Below, in pieces: positions 1-10,819 of a stretch of 64,000 nt of DNA. Under the pieces are notes generated by a model. That model was not told the DNA's origin, did not search any database, and saw only the letters and a list, made by a program, of their open reading frames with translations. Position 1 is the stretch's first letter; every line of letters starts with the position of its first letter. The translations under genes were made by a program, and so were the position numbers. The stretch covers positions 7,035,565 through 7,099,564 of the forward strand of contig JALPQD010000044.1 of NCBI GenBank assembly GCA_023101885.1, given 5' to 3'. Source of the stretch: Typhlomys cinereus. Lineage: Eukaryota > Chordata > Mammalia > Rodentia > Platacanthomyidae.

Positions 1-228
1 AATGAAGCAGTACTAAAAGAAGTTAAAATAAAACTTAAATGATTGAAATGACATCCTAAGTTCATGGATTGGAAGGCTCAATTATTTTAGAAGAGTGATA
101 CTCCAATACTCCCCTAACTTCATCCCCATCACAACATCAGATGCCCTTTTTGGAGAATTTGAGAACTTGATACTAAAATTCACACAGAATTTCAAAGAAC
201 TCAAAATATTCAAAATATTGAAAAAGTG
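1..228 (+). mobile_element. Old L1 ORF2 fragment (plus strand)
   Basis: Degenerate reverse-transcriptase ORF2 sequence, recognised from the phrasing 'gatactaaaattca' followed by an asparagine/lysine-rich run that resembles ancient mammalian L1 ORF2. No frame is open. The LTR at 229-664 interrupts it. The following bases (aaggtacaaagttg) read like the L1 continuation. The match is from memory of the L1 consensus, so the subfamily is not assigned. Confidence 0.55.
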
Positions 229-664
229 TGTTGCAGTTCATCTGCATGGTTACTGATAAATGACCATCAATGGCTTAAGGGAACTAGGAATTTATTTACT
301 TACTGATTTTCTGGTTTCAGTTCTCAATCCAGCTTGATGGGAGAGCATGTACCAATACCAGGCCAAGGGAACTGGCCACACTATCTCTTCGTAATGGCTC
401 AGAGAGGGATGCATCCCCTTACTTGGACAGCGCCAGAATGTCTGGGCACAATATACACAAGGAGGCCAGCTGTTCTCAATCAAGCCTGTGACATTTTATT
501 CCAGGGCCCTAGTCCCACCCACATGGCTGGGTTTTCCCCAGCAGTTAAACAATCTCTGCGGTTGCTCTGGGCTTAAAACCGTGTAGCACATAGCATCCTT
601 CTACAAATGTGCCTAAGCTCAACCCTCAACTATCAATTGATGCTGGGCCAACTATGGTATGACA
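229..664 (-). mobile_element. Solo MaLR-type LTR, degenerate
   Basis: Begins TGTTGCAG and ends TATGACA. It aligns along its whole length with the two LTRs at 9243-9656 and 10820-11233, sharing 'ctgataaatgacca', 'ccagcttga', 'gagagcatg' and 'gctctgggctta'. It is far more diverged from those LTRs than they are from each other, so it is an older member. No internal sequence follows, hence a solo LTR. A clean 5-bp target duplication is not visible (aagtg versus aggta). Orientation is inferred from the 9.2-11.2 kb provirus. Confidence 0.8.
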
Positions 665-1310
665 AGGTACAAAGTTGCTAGATAGGAAATGGCTCAGTGG
701 GTAAGTTTTGCTGCTCAAAACATGAGTGACTAGGAGTTTGTTGAATCCCTAAGAGCCCAATTAACTCAACACTCAGATTAGATGTAACCTAGTACAGTGG
801 AAGAACAGAGTGCAGACTCCTGGCAACCCTGCAACATTCACCCAGAATCAGGTCAGCCAGATCTCTCTCCATCCTAAAGCTCAGGACACTTCAAGGAAGA
901 GGGGGCAGTAAGGATGTAAGGGCCTAAAGATGGGGAGGTCCACTGCTGGATGAGGCAATCCACTCAAGACAGGGCTGCTGCAGCCAGCAAGTTACTGCAA
1001 TGAGATCTTACCTTACCAGACCTGTACAATGGCTGACATATCCACACACCCCATAGACTAGCGAGGAACTTGGGAGAAATAATTTCAAGCAGTAGGAACC
1101 TCAGGGGCTAGGGTTAGATAAATGAAGGGGAGTGCACCTATCAGTGGGTCTACCCAAAGAAGAGCCACTTGGTCTGTTGCAGAAGCCAGAACCCCCTCTA
1201 GAGCAGCTAATCCAGAGGGATCCCTGAGATCCACAGAAGCAGATGGATAGGAGGGTGAGAGGGAGTGAGATGGATCATTGAAGGGAAGGAAGAAAGGGGG
1301 AAGGTGGGGA
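665..1310 (+). mobile_element. Old L1 3'UTR (plus) with an embedded B2-like SINE remnant
   Basis: Bases 770-1310 are the complement of the L1 3'UTR text seen antisense near 27125-27290 (aggctcttac, gtttcctgagcc, ctgtcttgagtgg). At 690-765 the stretch 'atggctcagtgggtaag' looks like a tRNA-derived SINE head. The purine-rich end (gggaaggaagaaaggggg) matches the G-rich tract typical of L1 3'UTRs. Nothing codes here. Confidence 0.6.
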
Positions 1311-2038
1311 TTCTTTTTAATTTTTTAATTTTTTCTTTTTAAATTTTTTCCCTAATCATACAGGCTCAATAGGTACCCCCTTCTTCTCCCTCCCCCCTCC
1401 ATTCCTCCATTGTTTCCCATTGCATTCTCCCTTCCTTCTCACCCCCTCCTTTTCACTCCTTTTCCTTCCCTCCTCCTCTCTTGGTGCTTCCTGCTTTCTC
1501 CCTCCTGTCCTCCAGAGCATCTGTTTAAGTGGGTGCTGAATTTTCCTCTGAGTCGTCTACACTAGTGAGGGTTCAGGACTCAGTGGCATAGCTTGAGGCC
1601 CTTTCTTGAGCTGCTCACTAGTATGGGAATTCTATTATGACTGTTTAACCCCTTGCCTTTAAGGATTCTATTGCCTGAAGCCTTCTCCTCTGTGGTCTAT
1701 GCCATTGTGCAAGTCAGGTAAGGTCCAATCACATTGTAGCTATATCCTGGTTGCTGCAGCTCAAACTTGTGTGGAGTATCTTCCATATCGTTGGTCCTCT
1801 CCATATTTAGGCTCTTACAATCTTGCTTCCCTCTCTTCCACAAGGTTCCCTGAGCTTTTGGATGGGGACAGATTTGGCTGGTCTGTTCTGGGTGAATATT
1901 GTAGGGTCTTTGGTGGTCTGAATTATGGTTTGTTGTTTTCAGTTTTTCTGTTCCTGTGCTGCTCTTGGCTGCAACCTGATTGGTTGTCAAGGTCATCTAA
2001 TCAAAGATAAAAGACTGTTTAAAGGAAGATCTTAATAT
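1311..2038 (-). mobile_element. Antisense L1 3'UTR, older subfamily; continues at 2850
   Basis: Starts with an A/T-rich tail and 'cctaatcatacaggctcaataggtacc', then a C/T-rich tract (complement of the L1 G-rich polypurine tract) and conserved 3'UTR text (gggttcaggactcagtggcat). The element resumes after the two insertions at 2051-2837 and runs into the ORF2 C-terminal region by 3233. It is one 5'-truncated L1 copy spanning about 1311-4105. Confidence 0.8.
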
Positions 2039-2050
2039 AAGAAGAGACTC

Positions 2051-2456
2051 GGGGGCTGGAGAGATGGCTCAGGGGTTAAGCCTCTGCCTTGCAGGCAGAA
2101 GGTCCTGAGTTCGGATCCTAGACCCCACGAGGCGGAGGGGGGGGAGGGGAGGGGGAGAGGGGGGGAGGGGGGAGGGGGAGGGGGGGAGGGGGAGGGGGGA
2201 GGGGAGGGGGAGGGGGGAGGGGGAGGGGGAGGGGGGAGGGGGGAGGGGGGAGGGGGAGGGGGGGGAGGGGGGGAGGGAGCCTGCATTCTGCATTTTGGTC
2301 CTGATAGGGCGGAGCCTGTGAATCCCGAGGCAGAGTAAACAAGGAGGAGGTGGAGGCAGTCCATGGTGGTTTCCGAATTCGCCCGTGGTTCTACACACGC
2401 ACACATACACATGCGCGCGCACACACAATTGAATAAATAATTAAAAAATTAAAAAA
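2051..2456 (+). mobile_element. Young composite B2/B3-like SINE with expanded G-rich tract
   Basis: The tRNA-derived head (gggctggagagatggctcagg...ggttaag...gagttcggatcc) carries A- and B-box-like pol III promoter sequence. It is followed by a ~140 bp (GGGGGA)n-type expansion (about 2136-2278), a body (ggagcctgtgaatccc), a CA-rich tail and AATAAATAA/poly(A). It is flanked by a 12-bp target duplication, aagaagagactc, at 2039-2050 and 2457-2468. The body plan is shared with 3560-3848 and 48903-49200, so these three define a family of about 290-300 bp without the expansion. Confidence 0.88.
2136..2278 (+). repeat. G-rich polypurine microsatellite, (GGGGA/GGGGGA)n
   Basis: About 140 bp of runs of four to nine G separated by single A (or GA), all purine on the plus strand, inside a SINE. 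The complementary strand gives long proline/leucine-rich open frames that are not genes. The runs of G meet the usual pattern for stacked G-quadruplexes. Confidence 0.9.
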
Positions 2457-2468
2457 AAGAAGAGACTC

Positions 2469-2837
2469 AAGGGCATTGTGGGAGCAGCAAAACTGAAAAA
2501 AAAATCAACAAACCATACATAATCCAGAACATCAGAGACTCTATATAAATCACCTGGAACTAGGCCATCCTAATCACTCCCCATCTTGAAGCTCAGGGAC
2601 ATTTGCGGAACAGGGGGCGGTAAGAGTGTAAGAGCACAAGGACGGGAGTAGCAATGATATGCTACTGGGAAATGCTACTGGGTCTTTGCACCTCATCGGA
2701 GAGGAGGACCCAGAGGAGAGTTTGGCATGCACATTAAAGGATGCTCTGGGGATGGGAGTGGGAGGCACAGGGGGTTGGGGGGAGGAGGACCGGCATACCT
2801 GTTAAGTTTGTATGAGTGGAAATAAATTAAAAAAAAT
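2469..2837 (+). mobile_element. 5'-truncated L1 3'UTR, plus strand
   Basis: Complement of the L1 3'UTR found many times antisense in this window: reads caaaccata..tccagaacatcagagactc, catcttgaagctcaggga, ggagaggaggaccc, then a G-rich tract and 'gttaagtttgtatgagtggaaataaatt'. It ends in an A-rich tail. It is flanked by aagaagagactc (2457-2468 and 2838-2849), the same target sequence as the adjoining SINE. Confidence 0.85.
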
Positions 2838-2849
2838 AAGAAGAGACTC

Positions 2850-4105
2850 AAAGGTAGATGGAAGAAGTAAACCACAGGAATAAATAGAGGTAGGACATAG
2901 GGGTCGGTCTCCTGTTTGCCTGTTGGTCTATCTAACTCTGAATTCCTATACCCTCCCTGACTAGGGAGATTAAACCTGTTCAGTCGCAAGTGACCAGAAA
3001 GGGAAGTGAGAGTGAGCTGTATCGGATGTCTCACTACTTACATGCAATTTATGACTGTGGTCTAATTTCTTTATTGAAACGTTCTCTTGGTTCCTTTCTT
3101 TTGAGGTCTTTCTCCCCTTCTCTCCTATGTATAATCCTTGTGATTATAGTGGTTATTACAGAGATTTACCTTTGAATATGTCATTAAGTGGGTTTGGAAT
3201 TAGGATTCACTTATTAGGGAGTACATACAGCATCAAATTTTCTGTGTCTGCGATACTTCACTCAATATAATGTCTTCTTCTAATTCCATCCATTTCCTGG
3301 CAAATTTCATTAATTCATCTTTTTTGATGGCTGAGTAGTATTCCATTGTATAGATGTACCACAGTTTCCTTATCCATTTGTCAACTGTTGGGCATTTGGG
3401 TTGATTCCGTGATTTTGCTATTGTAAACAGTGCTGCTATGAACATGGTCGTGCTTGTGCTATCAAGGTGAACCTCTGCTGCATGGGGGGTTATTCCCAAA
3501 AGTGGAATCGCAGGGTCAGATGGCATTTCAATCTAATTTCTTTAAGAATCTCTAGACGGGGGCTGGAGAGGTGGCTCAGAGGTTACGCCTCTGCCTTGCA
3601 GGCAGAAAGTCCTGAGTTCAGATCCCAGATCCCACGTATAGACGCCAGGCGGAAGTGGGGGCGGCCTGCGCTTCTGGTCCTGGTAGGGAGGAGCCTGTGA
3701 ATCCCGGGGCAGAAGGAGGTGGAGGCATCCATGGTGGTTCCCGAATTCGTCCGTGGTTCTATACACACAACACACACACACACGCGCACACAGACACATA
3801 CATATGCACATACGCACAATTGAATAAATAATAATAATAATAATAAAAAAGAATCTCTAGACGGCTCACCAGAGTGGCTGTATGAGCCTGCATTCCCACT
3901 AGCAATGTAGGAGAGTTCCCCTCTCTCCACATCCTCTCCAGCATTTGTTGTTTTTTGTATTGTGGATTTTTGCCATCCTGACCGGGGTGAGATGATATCT
4001 CAGGGAAGTTTTGATTTGCATTTCCCTGATGGTTAAGGATGTGGAGCATTTTTTAAGATATTTGTTAGACATTTTAATTTCATCCCTGGTAAAGTTTCTT
4101 TTAAG
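2850..4105 (-). mobile_element. Antisense L1 3'UTR to ORF2 C-terminus (same copy as 1311-2038)
   Basis: Continues the L1 copy after two nested insertions. From 3233 on the minus strand it encodes the conserved ORF2 C-terminal block ([20 protein letters not shown]...SEVSQTQKI), broken by the SINE at 3560-3848. The copy stops near 4105 inside ORF2, so it is 5'-truncated. All reading frames are damaged. Confidence 0.85.
3560..3848 (+). mobile_element. Young composite B2/B3-like SINE
   Basis: Same structure as 2051-2456 without the G-rich expansion: tRNA-like head (gggctggagaggtggctcagaggtta), body (ggagcctgtgaatcccgg, ggtggaggcatccatggtgg), (CA)n-rich tail and AATAAATAATAATAATAA. It is flanked by a perfect 16-bp target duplication, aagaatctctagacgg, at 3544-3559 and 3849-3864, inside L1 ORF2. 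The intact duplication and clean tail suggest a young insertion. Confidence 0.92.
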
Positions 4106-4322
4106 TTAGGAAAAATAATTTTAAACTTTATTTATTTATGTATGTATTTATTTTTTTGTGTATGTGTATATTCCAGTGGGTACTGTGTGTCCCTGTAGAA
4201 GACCAAGGGTGACTTCGGGAATCTCCTGAATTGCTTCTACCTCCTTTTTGCTTCACTCTGGGATTTCCCAGGCTCCACCCCCAGGGCCAGGAGTTCCGGC
4301 CTCCGTTTTCCTCCTGGTGTTT
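4106..4322 (-). mobile_element. Older composite SINE, left part (split by the VPS29 copy)
   Basis: Reverse-orientation SINE: T-rich/TG-rich tail, then 'ggtactgtgtgtccctgtagaagacc', 'tttcccaggctccacccc'. It stops at tcctggtgttt (4312-4322), and the same 11 bp reappear at 6237-6247 followed by the rest of the SINE (acgtgggacctgggatctgaactcagg). The VPS29 processed copy therefore inserted into this SINE. Confidence 0.75.
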
Positions 4323-6236
4323 CTTTTTTAAATAAATGAAAGGTAAACATTTATTACTGAAAGAAAGAAAAAAATTGTATACAGAAAGTCCAGAGTCATT
4401 CTCTTCATGCACTGGGTTTTTGTTATGAAGTCCAAATTCCAACTTTGAAGATATCTACAAGGACAAATTTCCTTAACGTGACCATTTACCATGTGGTGAG
4501 CTTCTTTTTCTTGGAGACCACATACAGCAAACTAAATATATTCTTACTTTACAAGAAGCTTGAAGCAGTTATTTTTTATTTATTTTTATTTTTAATATTT
4601 ATTTATTTTTTCCCAATCATACAAGCTTAATAGGTACCCTGGTCCCCCCTTCCCTCTGCCTCTGCCTAGTCCCCTTTGCACCCTCCCCCGCTTTCCCCTT
4701 CCTTTCACCCCTTCCCTCCTCTTCTCCCAGTGCCTCCTCCTTCCCTCTTCCCATTCCCTGGAGCATCCTTTTGTGTGAATTCCAAACTTCCCTCTGAGTC
4801 CTCCACTCTAATGAGGTGTAAGGACTCAGTGGCATTGCTCAGAGCCCTTTCTTGAGCTCTCCTTTATGGGAACACTATTATGACTGTTAATTCCTTGCCT
4901 CTAAGTACCTGTGATCCATGTTAGACTTTGGAAGGTCATTGTGCAGTTCATGCAAAGTCTAATTCTGGCTACTGTGGCCTTAACTTGTGTGGAGCATCTT
5001 GCATGTCATTGCTGCTCCCCATCTTTAGGCTCTTACAATTGTGCCACCTTCTCTTTTTTTCCAGAATTTTTAAAAATTTATTTCTTCCACTCATACAAAG
5101 TTAATAAGTACCCCATTCCCTTCCCTCCCTCCAATCCTCCCTGGATCCCCTTGCTCCCTCTCCTCTTTTCCCTTTCCTTCCCCCCCTCCCTTTCTCCCAG
5201 TGCTTCCCCCCCATTCCTGGAGCATCCTTTAGTGTGCATGTCAAACTTCCCTCTGGGTCTTCCTCTCTGATGAGGTGTAAGGACTCAGTGGCATTGCCTA
5301 GAGCTCTTTTTTGTGTTCCCCTTTAGTATAGGAACACTATTGTGGCTATTAATCCCTTGCCTCTAAGGATTGTAGTGCCTGTGATCCATGCTAGACTTTG
5401 GAGGGGTCAATGATATGTTGGTAATTGTGTGCTGCCCCCTCTTCGGCAAGTTTCTCTGAGCTTTAGGATGGGGAGAGATTTGGCTGGTCTAGTTCCATGG
5501 TCTAGTTAATGTCTCTTGAAGCAGTTATTAACAGAAGACATTTTACTGCAAAATATAAAAGTGACACAACAGCGTGGCTCTCAGTGTTACGATTCATTTG
5601 AACAGGAAAAACAGACAGTTATCAAGACAGGCTTGGCTTCAAGATTTTTTGTATTTAATTTGCTCTACTTTCACATCATCTCTCCAATTAGCTGATAGAC
5701 ATAAGTGACCACTGTAGAAGCCTGGATTCAACACAAATGATGGAATAATGCTTGTTTCCAAGACATTATACGCACCAGTGGCAGAACCGGGATTAATACA
5801 GAATGTTTTCATGCTCAAATACTTCAAATTTGTGTGTGTGTCCTGATATGAGAATGTCCACATCTAACTGCCTCTGTAGCAGCACGATGCTGGCCATGTC
5901 TCCCCATGGGATATAAACTGATGCCCATGGATCAAGCCAATTTTGAACTGTCTCACAGTCACGACTTTCTGTTTTGGATAATTCAGATTATCGTCCAAGT
6001 CTCCTCTCACAATGTGAATGTCGCCAGCCAGAGTGTTGAGATAGTCATAACTCTCCCTGGTATAAAGGTTTCCAGTGCAGAGAACGTGCTGGATCTTTCT
6101 TGGAACCAGGAGTTTTTTGAATTTAGCTGGCAAACTGTTGCACCGATGTGAGATGTGCAGATCTCCTATACCAACACCAACACCCTGTCAGTGGGCTCCG
6201 CTCAGCAGTTACTGCCAATGCCGCTGCCCCTCTTCT
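4323..6236 (-). pseudogene. VPS29: VPS29 processed pseudogene
   Basis: Minus-strand retrocopy of VPS29, the small metallophosphoesterase-fold subunit of retromer that scaffolds endosome-to-Golgi and endosome-to-membrane cargo recycling. Seen in sequence: frames give [53 protein letters not shown], then (another frame) [21 protein letters not shown] and [13 protein letters not shown], in parental order and without introns. The start codon reads GTG and is followed by a 1-base deletion; further frameshifts lie near 5860 and after residue ~145. The 3'UTR runs to an AATAAA and a short poly(T) at 4323. An 11-bp duplication (tcctggtgttt) flanks it. An L1 sits in its 3'UTR (4574-5514). Clearly non-functional as protein. 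Confidence 0.92.
4574..5514 (-). mobile_element. Antisense L1 3'UTR nested in the VPS29 pseudogene (two copies, one inside the other)
   Basis: Flanked by the perfect 15-bp duplication cttgaagcagttatt (4559-4573 and 5515-5529), which lies in the VPS29 3'UTR. The content is L1 3'UTR (cccaatcatacaagcttaatagg, C/T-rich tract, aggactcagtggcattg). A second L1 3' end starts near 5060 (ttcttccactcatacaaagttaataag) and returns to the first near 5430, with imperfect 'aattgtg' repeats at the borders. Neither has ORF2. Confidence 0.85.
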
Positions 6237-6288
6237 TCCTGGTGTTTTTACGTGGGACCTGGGATCTGAACTCAGGACCTTCTACTTG
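6237..6288 (-). mobile_element. Older composite SINE, middle part
   Basis: Continues the SINE of 4106-4322 after the VPS29 copy: tttttacgtgggacctgggatc. It breaks off at caggaccttctacttg (6273-6288), and the same 16 bp recur at 15225-15240 followed by the SINE head complement. Nearly 9 kb (L1-A plus its tail) separates the two halves. Confidence 0.85.
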
Positions 6289-6297
6289 TTTTTTTTT

Positions 6298-6720
6298 CTT
6301 CTCTCACATTTTAAATTTATTTGAGATATCATTATAATGCAAAAAAGTGAAGAATCCAAGCCTTAGCCAAATTAATCAAAGAAAAAGAGATAATAATAAA
6401 TTAAAGGTGAATACTGAGATACAATAGATACTGAAGAAATTCAGAGAATCATGAAGACTACGCTAAAAATGTATACTGCACAACAGTGGATAAATGCATG
6501 TAGCCCACCAAAGTTGAATCAAAATGAAATAAATTATTTAAGCAGATCTATTACAAACAATAAAATTGTAACAGTAAATATAAATCCCACAAGTAAAAAC
6601 AAAAGCCCTGGACCTGATATATTCAGTATATAATTCTACCAAATCTTTGAAGAAGAGCTAATACCACTGTTCCTCAAATCATTTCACAGAATGGAAAAGG
6701 AAGAAATGCTTCCCAACTCT
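6298..6720 (-). mobile_element. 3'-transduced segment of L1-A (carries an old plus-strand L1 ORF2 piece)
   Basis: Lies between L1-A's own poly(T) and a second poly(T) next to the target duplication. In L1-A sense it ends AATAAA, about 21 bases later poly(A), as expected for read-through to a downstream polyadenylation signal. On the plus strand it holds degenerate L1 ORF2 (NKSPGPDIFSI, then an FEEELIPLFLKSF-like frame), which would be the flank of the source L1-A locus. Confidence 0.8.
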
Positions 6721-9242
6721 TTTTTTTTAATACATTTTTTATTATTTCCGCTCATACAAACTTAATAGGTAGACCAGTTCCCTCCCTCCCTCCTCCTCCC
6801 CCCGAACATCCTGCTCCCCCTCCCTCCCTCCCCATCCCCCAGTGCCTCCCCCCCAATTCCCAGAGAGTCCTCTATTGTGTATGCCTAACTCTCCTCTGGG
6901 TCCTCCTCTCCGATGATGTACAAGGACACAGTGGCATTTCTCTGAACCCTTTCTTGTGTTCCCCTTAAGCATAGGAACACTACTGTGACTGTCAATCCCT
7001 TGTCTCCAAGGATCTTGGTGCCTTTAGCTGATGCTAGACTTTGTGAGGTCAATAGTGTGTTGGACATTGCGCTGGGCATGCAAAGTCCTATTATGATTGC
7101 TTCGGCCCTAACTAGTGTGGAGAATCTTGCAAATCATTGCTCCTCCCATCCTTTTGCTCTTACAATCTTACCACCCCCTCTTGTGCAAATGTCCCTGAAC
7201 TTCAGGACGGGGGGAGATTAGGCTGGCCTAGTTCTATGTGGCTGATATAGAGTCTCTGAAGTTCTGGATTGTGGTTTGTTGATTTTCTTTTGCAGTTTTT
7301 CTGCTCCTGCAATGCCCTTCACTCCATCCTGATGGGCACTGTATGTCAACCCCTGGTCAGAGACAAAAAGCTGTTAAACTGGAGTCTTGTTATAAGAGCA
7401 CATTCAAGGGTAGATGTAATAAAAGTAGGAAACCTCAGTGAGGGAGGGATCAGTCACCCATTTGCAAAATGATTACTTTTTATCTGCCAGACTATATGTC
7501 CTCCTCTTCTGGTGAGATCATACCCCCTCAGTTGTACATGATCAGGAACGAACGTCTGTGAACTTAACCAGGTGTCACATTACTTACTTGCATTCCTTGA
7601 TGGAGGCCTATTTTCTCTGCTGTAACATGGTCCCCTCTCTCCTTGTGTCTGGTGTGGACCTCCAACCCCATCCCTCCTGTTCATAATCCTTGTAATTACC
7701 GTATTACATAGGTTTACCTTTGAGTGTCTTAATGTGGGCTGGGTGAGTTTGATACTAGGAGCCACCTATTAGGGAGTACATACGGCACTTAATTTTCTGG
7801 GTTTGGGATACTTCACTTAATATAATTGTTTCTAATGACCATTTCCCGGCAAATTCCAGTAATTCATCATTTTTGATAGCTGAGTAGTACTCCATTGTAT
7901 AGATGTACCACATTTTCCTTATCCACTCATCAACTGTTGGACATTTGGGTTGATTCCATGACTTTGCTATTGTAAACAGTGCTGCTATGAACATGGTCGT
8001 GCTTGTGCTATTGAGGTGAACCTCTGCTGCATGGGGGGTTATTCCCAAAAGTGGAATAGCAGGGTCATATGGCATTTCAATCCTTAATTTCTTTAAGAAT
8101 CTCCAGACGGCTCACCAGAGTGGCTGTATGAGCCTGCATTCCCACCAGCAATGTAGGAGAGGTCCCCTCTCTCTACATCCTCTCCAGCATTTGTTGTTGT
8201 TTGTATTGTGGATTTTTGCCATCCTGACTGGGGTGAGATGATATCTCAGGGAAGTTTTGATTTGCAATTCCCTGATGGCTAAGGAAGTGAAGCATTTTTT
8301 AAGATATTTGTTAGACATTTTAATTTCATCCCTGGTAAAGTTTCTTTTAAGTTCCAGGGCCCATTTTTTAATTGGGCCATTGTTTTCCTTGGAGTTTAGT
8401 TTTCTAAGTTCCTTGTGCACTCTGGACAGTAGAGCTCTATCAGATATGTGGTTAGTGAAGATTTTCTCCCATTCTGTGGATTGCCTTTGAGCTCGTGTTA
8501 CAATCTCTTTATCTGAACAGGAGCTCTTTAATTTCACAAGATCCCAACTGTTGAGAGTTGGTAGCAGTGACTGTGCCATTGGATGTCTGTTTAGGAACTG
8601 TTGGCCTAGCCCAATCAGCTCGAGGGAGTTCCCTATCCTTTCAACTATGGTTTTTATAGTCTCTGGCCTGATATCAAGGTCCTTGATCCATTTGGAATTA
8701 AGTCTTGTACATGGTGACAAGTACGGGTCCAGCTTTAATCTTCTGCATGTGGAGATCCAGTTTTGCCAGTACCATTTATTGAAGATGCTGTTCTTTTTCC
8801 ATTGGATTCTTTGGGCCCCTTTGTCAAAGATCAAATGGCTGTATTTTTGTGGGCTTATATCTGGGTCTTCAACCCTTATACATTGATCTGTGTGTCTATT
8901 TTGGAGCCAGTACCAGGCTGTCTTTATAACTATGGATTTGTAGTATAAACTAAGGTTTGGTATGGTAATACCTCCAGGAGTGTTTTTGTTACTCAGGATT
9001 GCCTTTGGTATCTTGGGTCTTTTGTGCCTCCATATGAATTTTGAGATTGTTTGGTCGACTTCTTTGAAGAATTGCTTTGGGATTTTAATTGGTATAACAT
9101 TGAATTTGTATATTGCCTTTGGTAGGATGGTCATTTTTATGATGTTGATTCTGCCAATCTAGGAACACGGGAGGTCTTTCCACCTTCTGGTGTCTTCTGC
9201 TATTTCTTTCTTGAGGGTTTTAAAGTTTTCATTGTAAAGGTC

Positions 9243-9656
9243 TGTTGTAGTCCGCCTGCATAGTTGCTGATAAATGACCAGAACACAGCTTAAGGGAACA
9301 AGGAGTTTACTTTCTTACGACAGTCCAGTTATAGTTCATAGTCCAGCTTGACAGGAGAGCATGCACCAACACCAGGGCCGAGGGAACTGGCCACCATAAC
9401 GGCTGAGAGATGGACAATCCTTACTTGCCAGACCAGCATGTCTGGCCAAGTATACAGAAGGATGCCAACTCTCTCAACCAGCTCTCTGCGATTTATCCAG
9501 GGCCTAATCCCACCCACCATGGGCTGGGTCTTCCCCAGCAGCCAGACAATCTCCTTCAGGTTTGCTCTGGGCTTAACTCAACCATCAACTCTCTACACCT
9601 GTGCCCAGAGCTCAAACCCTCAAGAGTCAAGTTGACACCTGTGCTTAACTATGACA
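9243..9656 (-). repeat. 3' LTR of the MaLR provirus
   Basis: 414 bp, TGTTGTAG...TATGACA on the plus strand. Identical in length to 10820-11233 with three substitutions. The complement of 'aaggagtttactttcttacg' falls where R-region polyadenylation would be expected for MaLR LTRs. Confidence 0.9.
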
Positions 9657-10819
9657 TTCCACCCCTTGTCAACTTGACACAAAAACAATAGCACTTTTAA
9701 ACTGTAACCTTTCCTTGTCCCCACAGATGTTAAAATATAAATACATTCCATGGACAAATTTAAAATGTTCTTTCATTAAAACTTCAGTTCTAATATTTTA
9801 AAAGTTCAAAGTTTCTTAACCTTAAATCAGAATAAATTACTTTAAAACAGATAAAATATTAAAACAGAAGGATCTTAATAAGAAAACATTAAAAAGAACA
9901 AAGTCCAGCAAATCACCGCATCCTGTACTTCAATGTCCATCTTCTGCTGCTCATCACGTAATCAAGGCGGCTCAAAGATTCGAGTCATTCCCAGTCCCTG
10001 TCTGCAGCTCGAAGTTGTAAGAGCAGAGTTCCTCTGAACCAGGCTGAATCTCCACTCGCAGTTGTCCTCAGCAGCAGTCCCACAGTTCTGGCATCTCACA
10101 CACAACTCTGGGTTCTCCTCTGCAGCTTTAAGCTTCACCATCTCTTGCAGGAACTCTACGCCTGCCACTCGGTGCCAAGCTTTTGCTGCTTTCCATGAAC
10201 CCCTCAGTAGTTCGCCCAAACCAGTATCACCTGAGGGACGCTGCCAGATTCTGAAGCGAGGTTGAAACGCAGCTTAGTCCACTGGAGCCACAGCTGCACC
10301 AACTTCAACGTGCTGACGCTGGAAAAGCCTCTCTTCTAGGCAACCAAACTTGCAAAGGGCAAGAAACAGCTTTAACTTGGGCTTTCACCCCTGAAGGAAA
10401 TTGAGTTTCCAAACCAGGAACTTGCCATACAGTGGTTTTCACGTCTTCCACCGTCTCAGTGCAAGTCACTAGGTTTTCCTTCACTGATACTCATTTGTCC
10501 AACAGCAGCAGACATTCTACTGCCTGCCCTTTGCACATCCAAACCTTCAAGGCTGCCAACACAGCTCTCCTTTGTCAAGCAAACCAGTCCATCATCTTTA
10601 AATTCAGCTTAACAAAGTCCTTGTTCCCCTCATCACAAATTGGGCCCAAACAATTTCTCTCAGCAATTGGCCCACTAAACTCTGAAGAACGGTATTTGTA
10701 AATCCACAAAGTGAAAATTCTTCAGCATTTCCAACTTTGTCCAGCAGAACTGTTCAAAATCCACAAAATCCACATAGTCAGATTTATCAGCAACACCCCA
10801 CTTCTTGGGTACCAAATTC

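Noticed and set aside
2032..2428. Proline-rich 130-, 119- and 74-residue frames
   Set aside because: They are translations of the G-rich microsatellite inside a SINE, in several frames at once.
5639..6133. VPS29 reading pieces as a functional gene
   Set aside because: The start codon is lost, frames shift, there are no introns, and an L1 sits in the 3'UTR.
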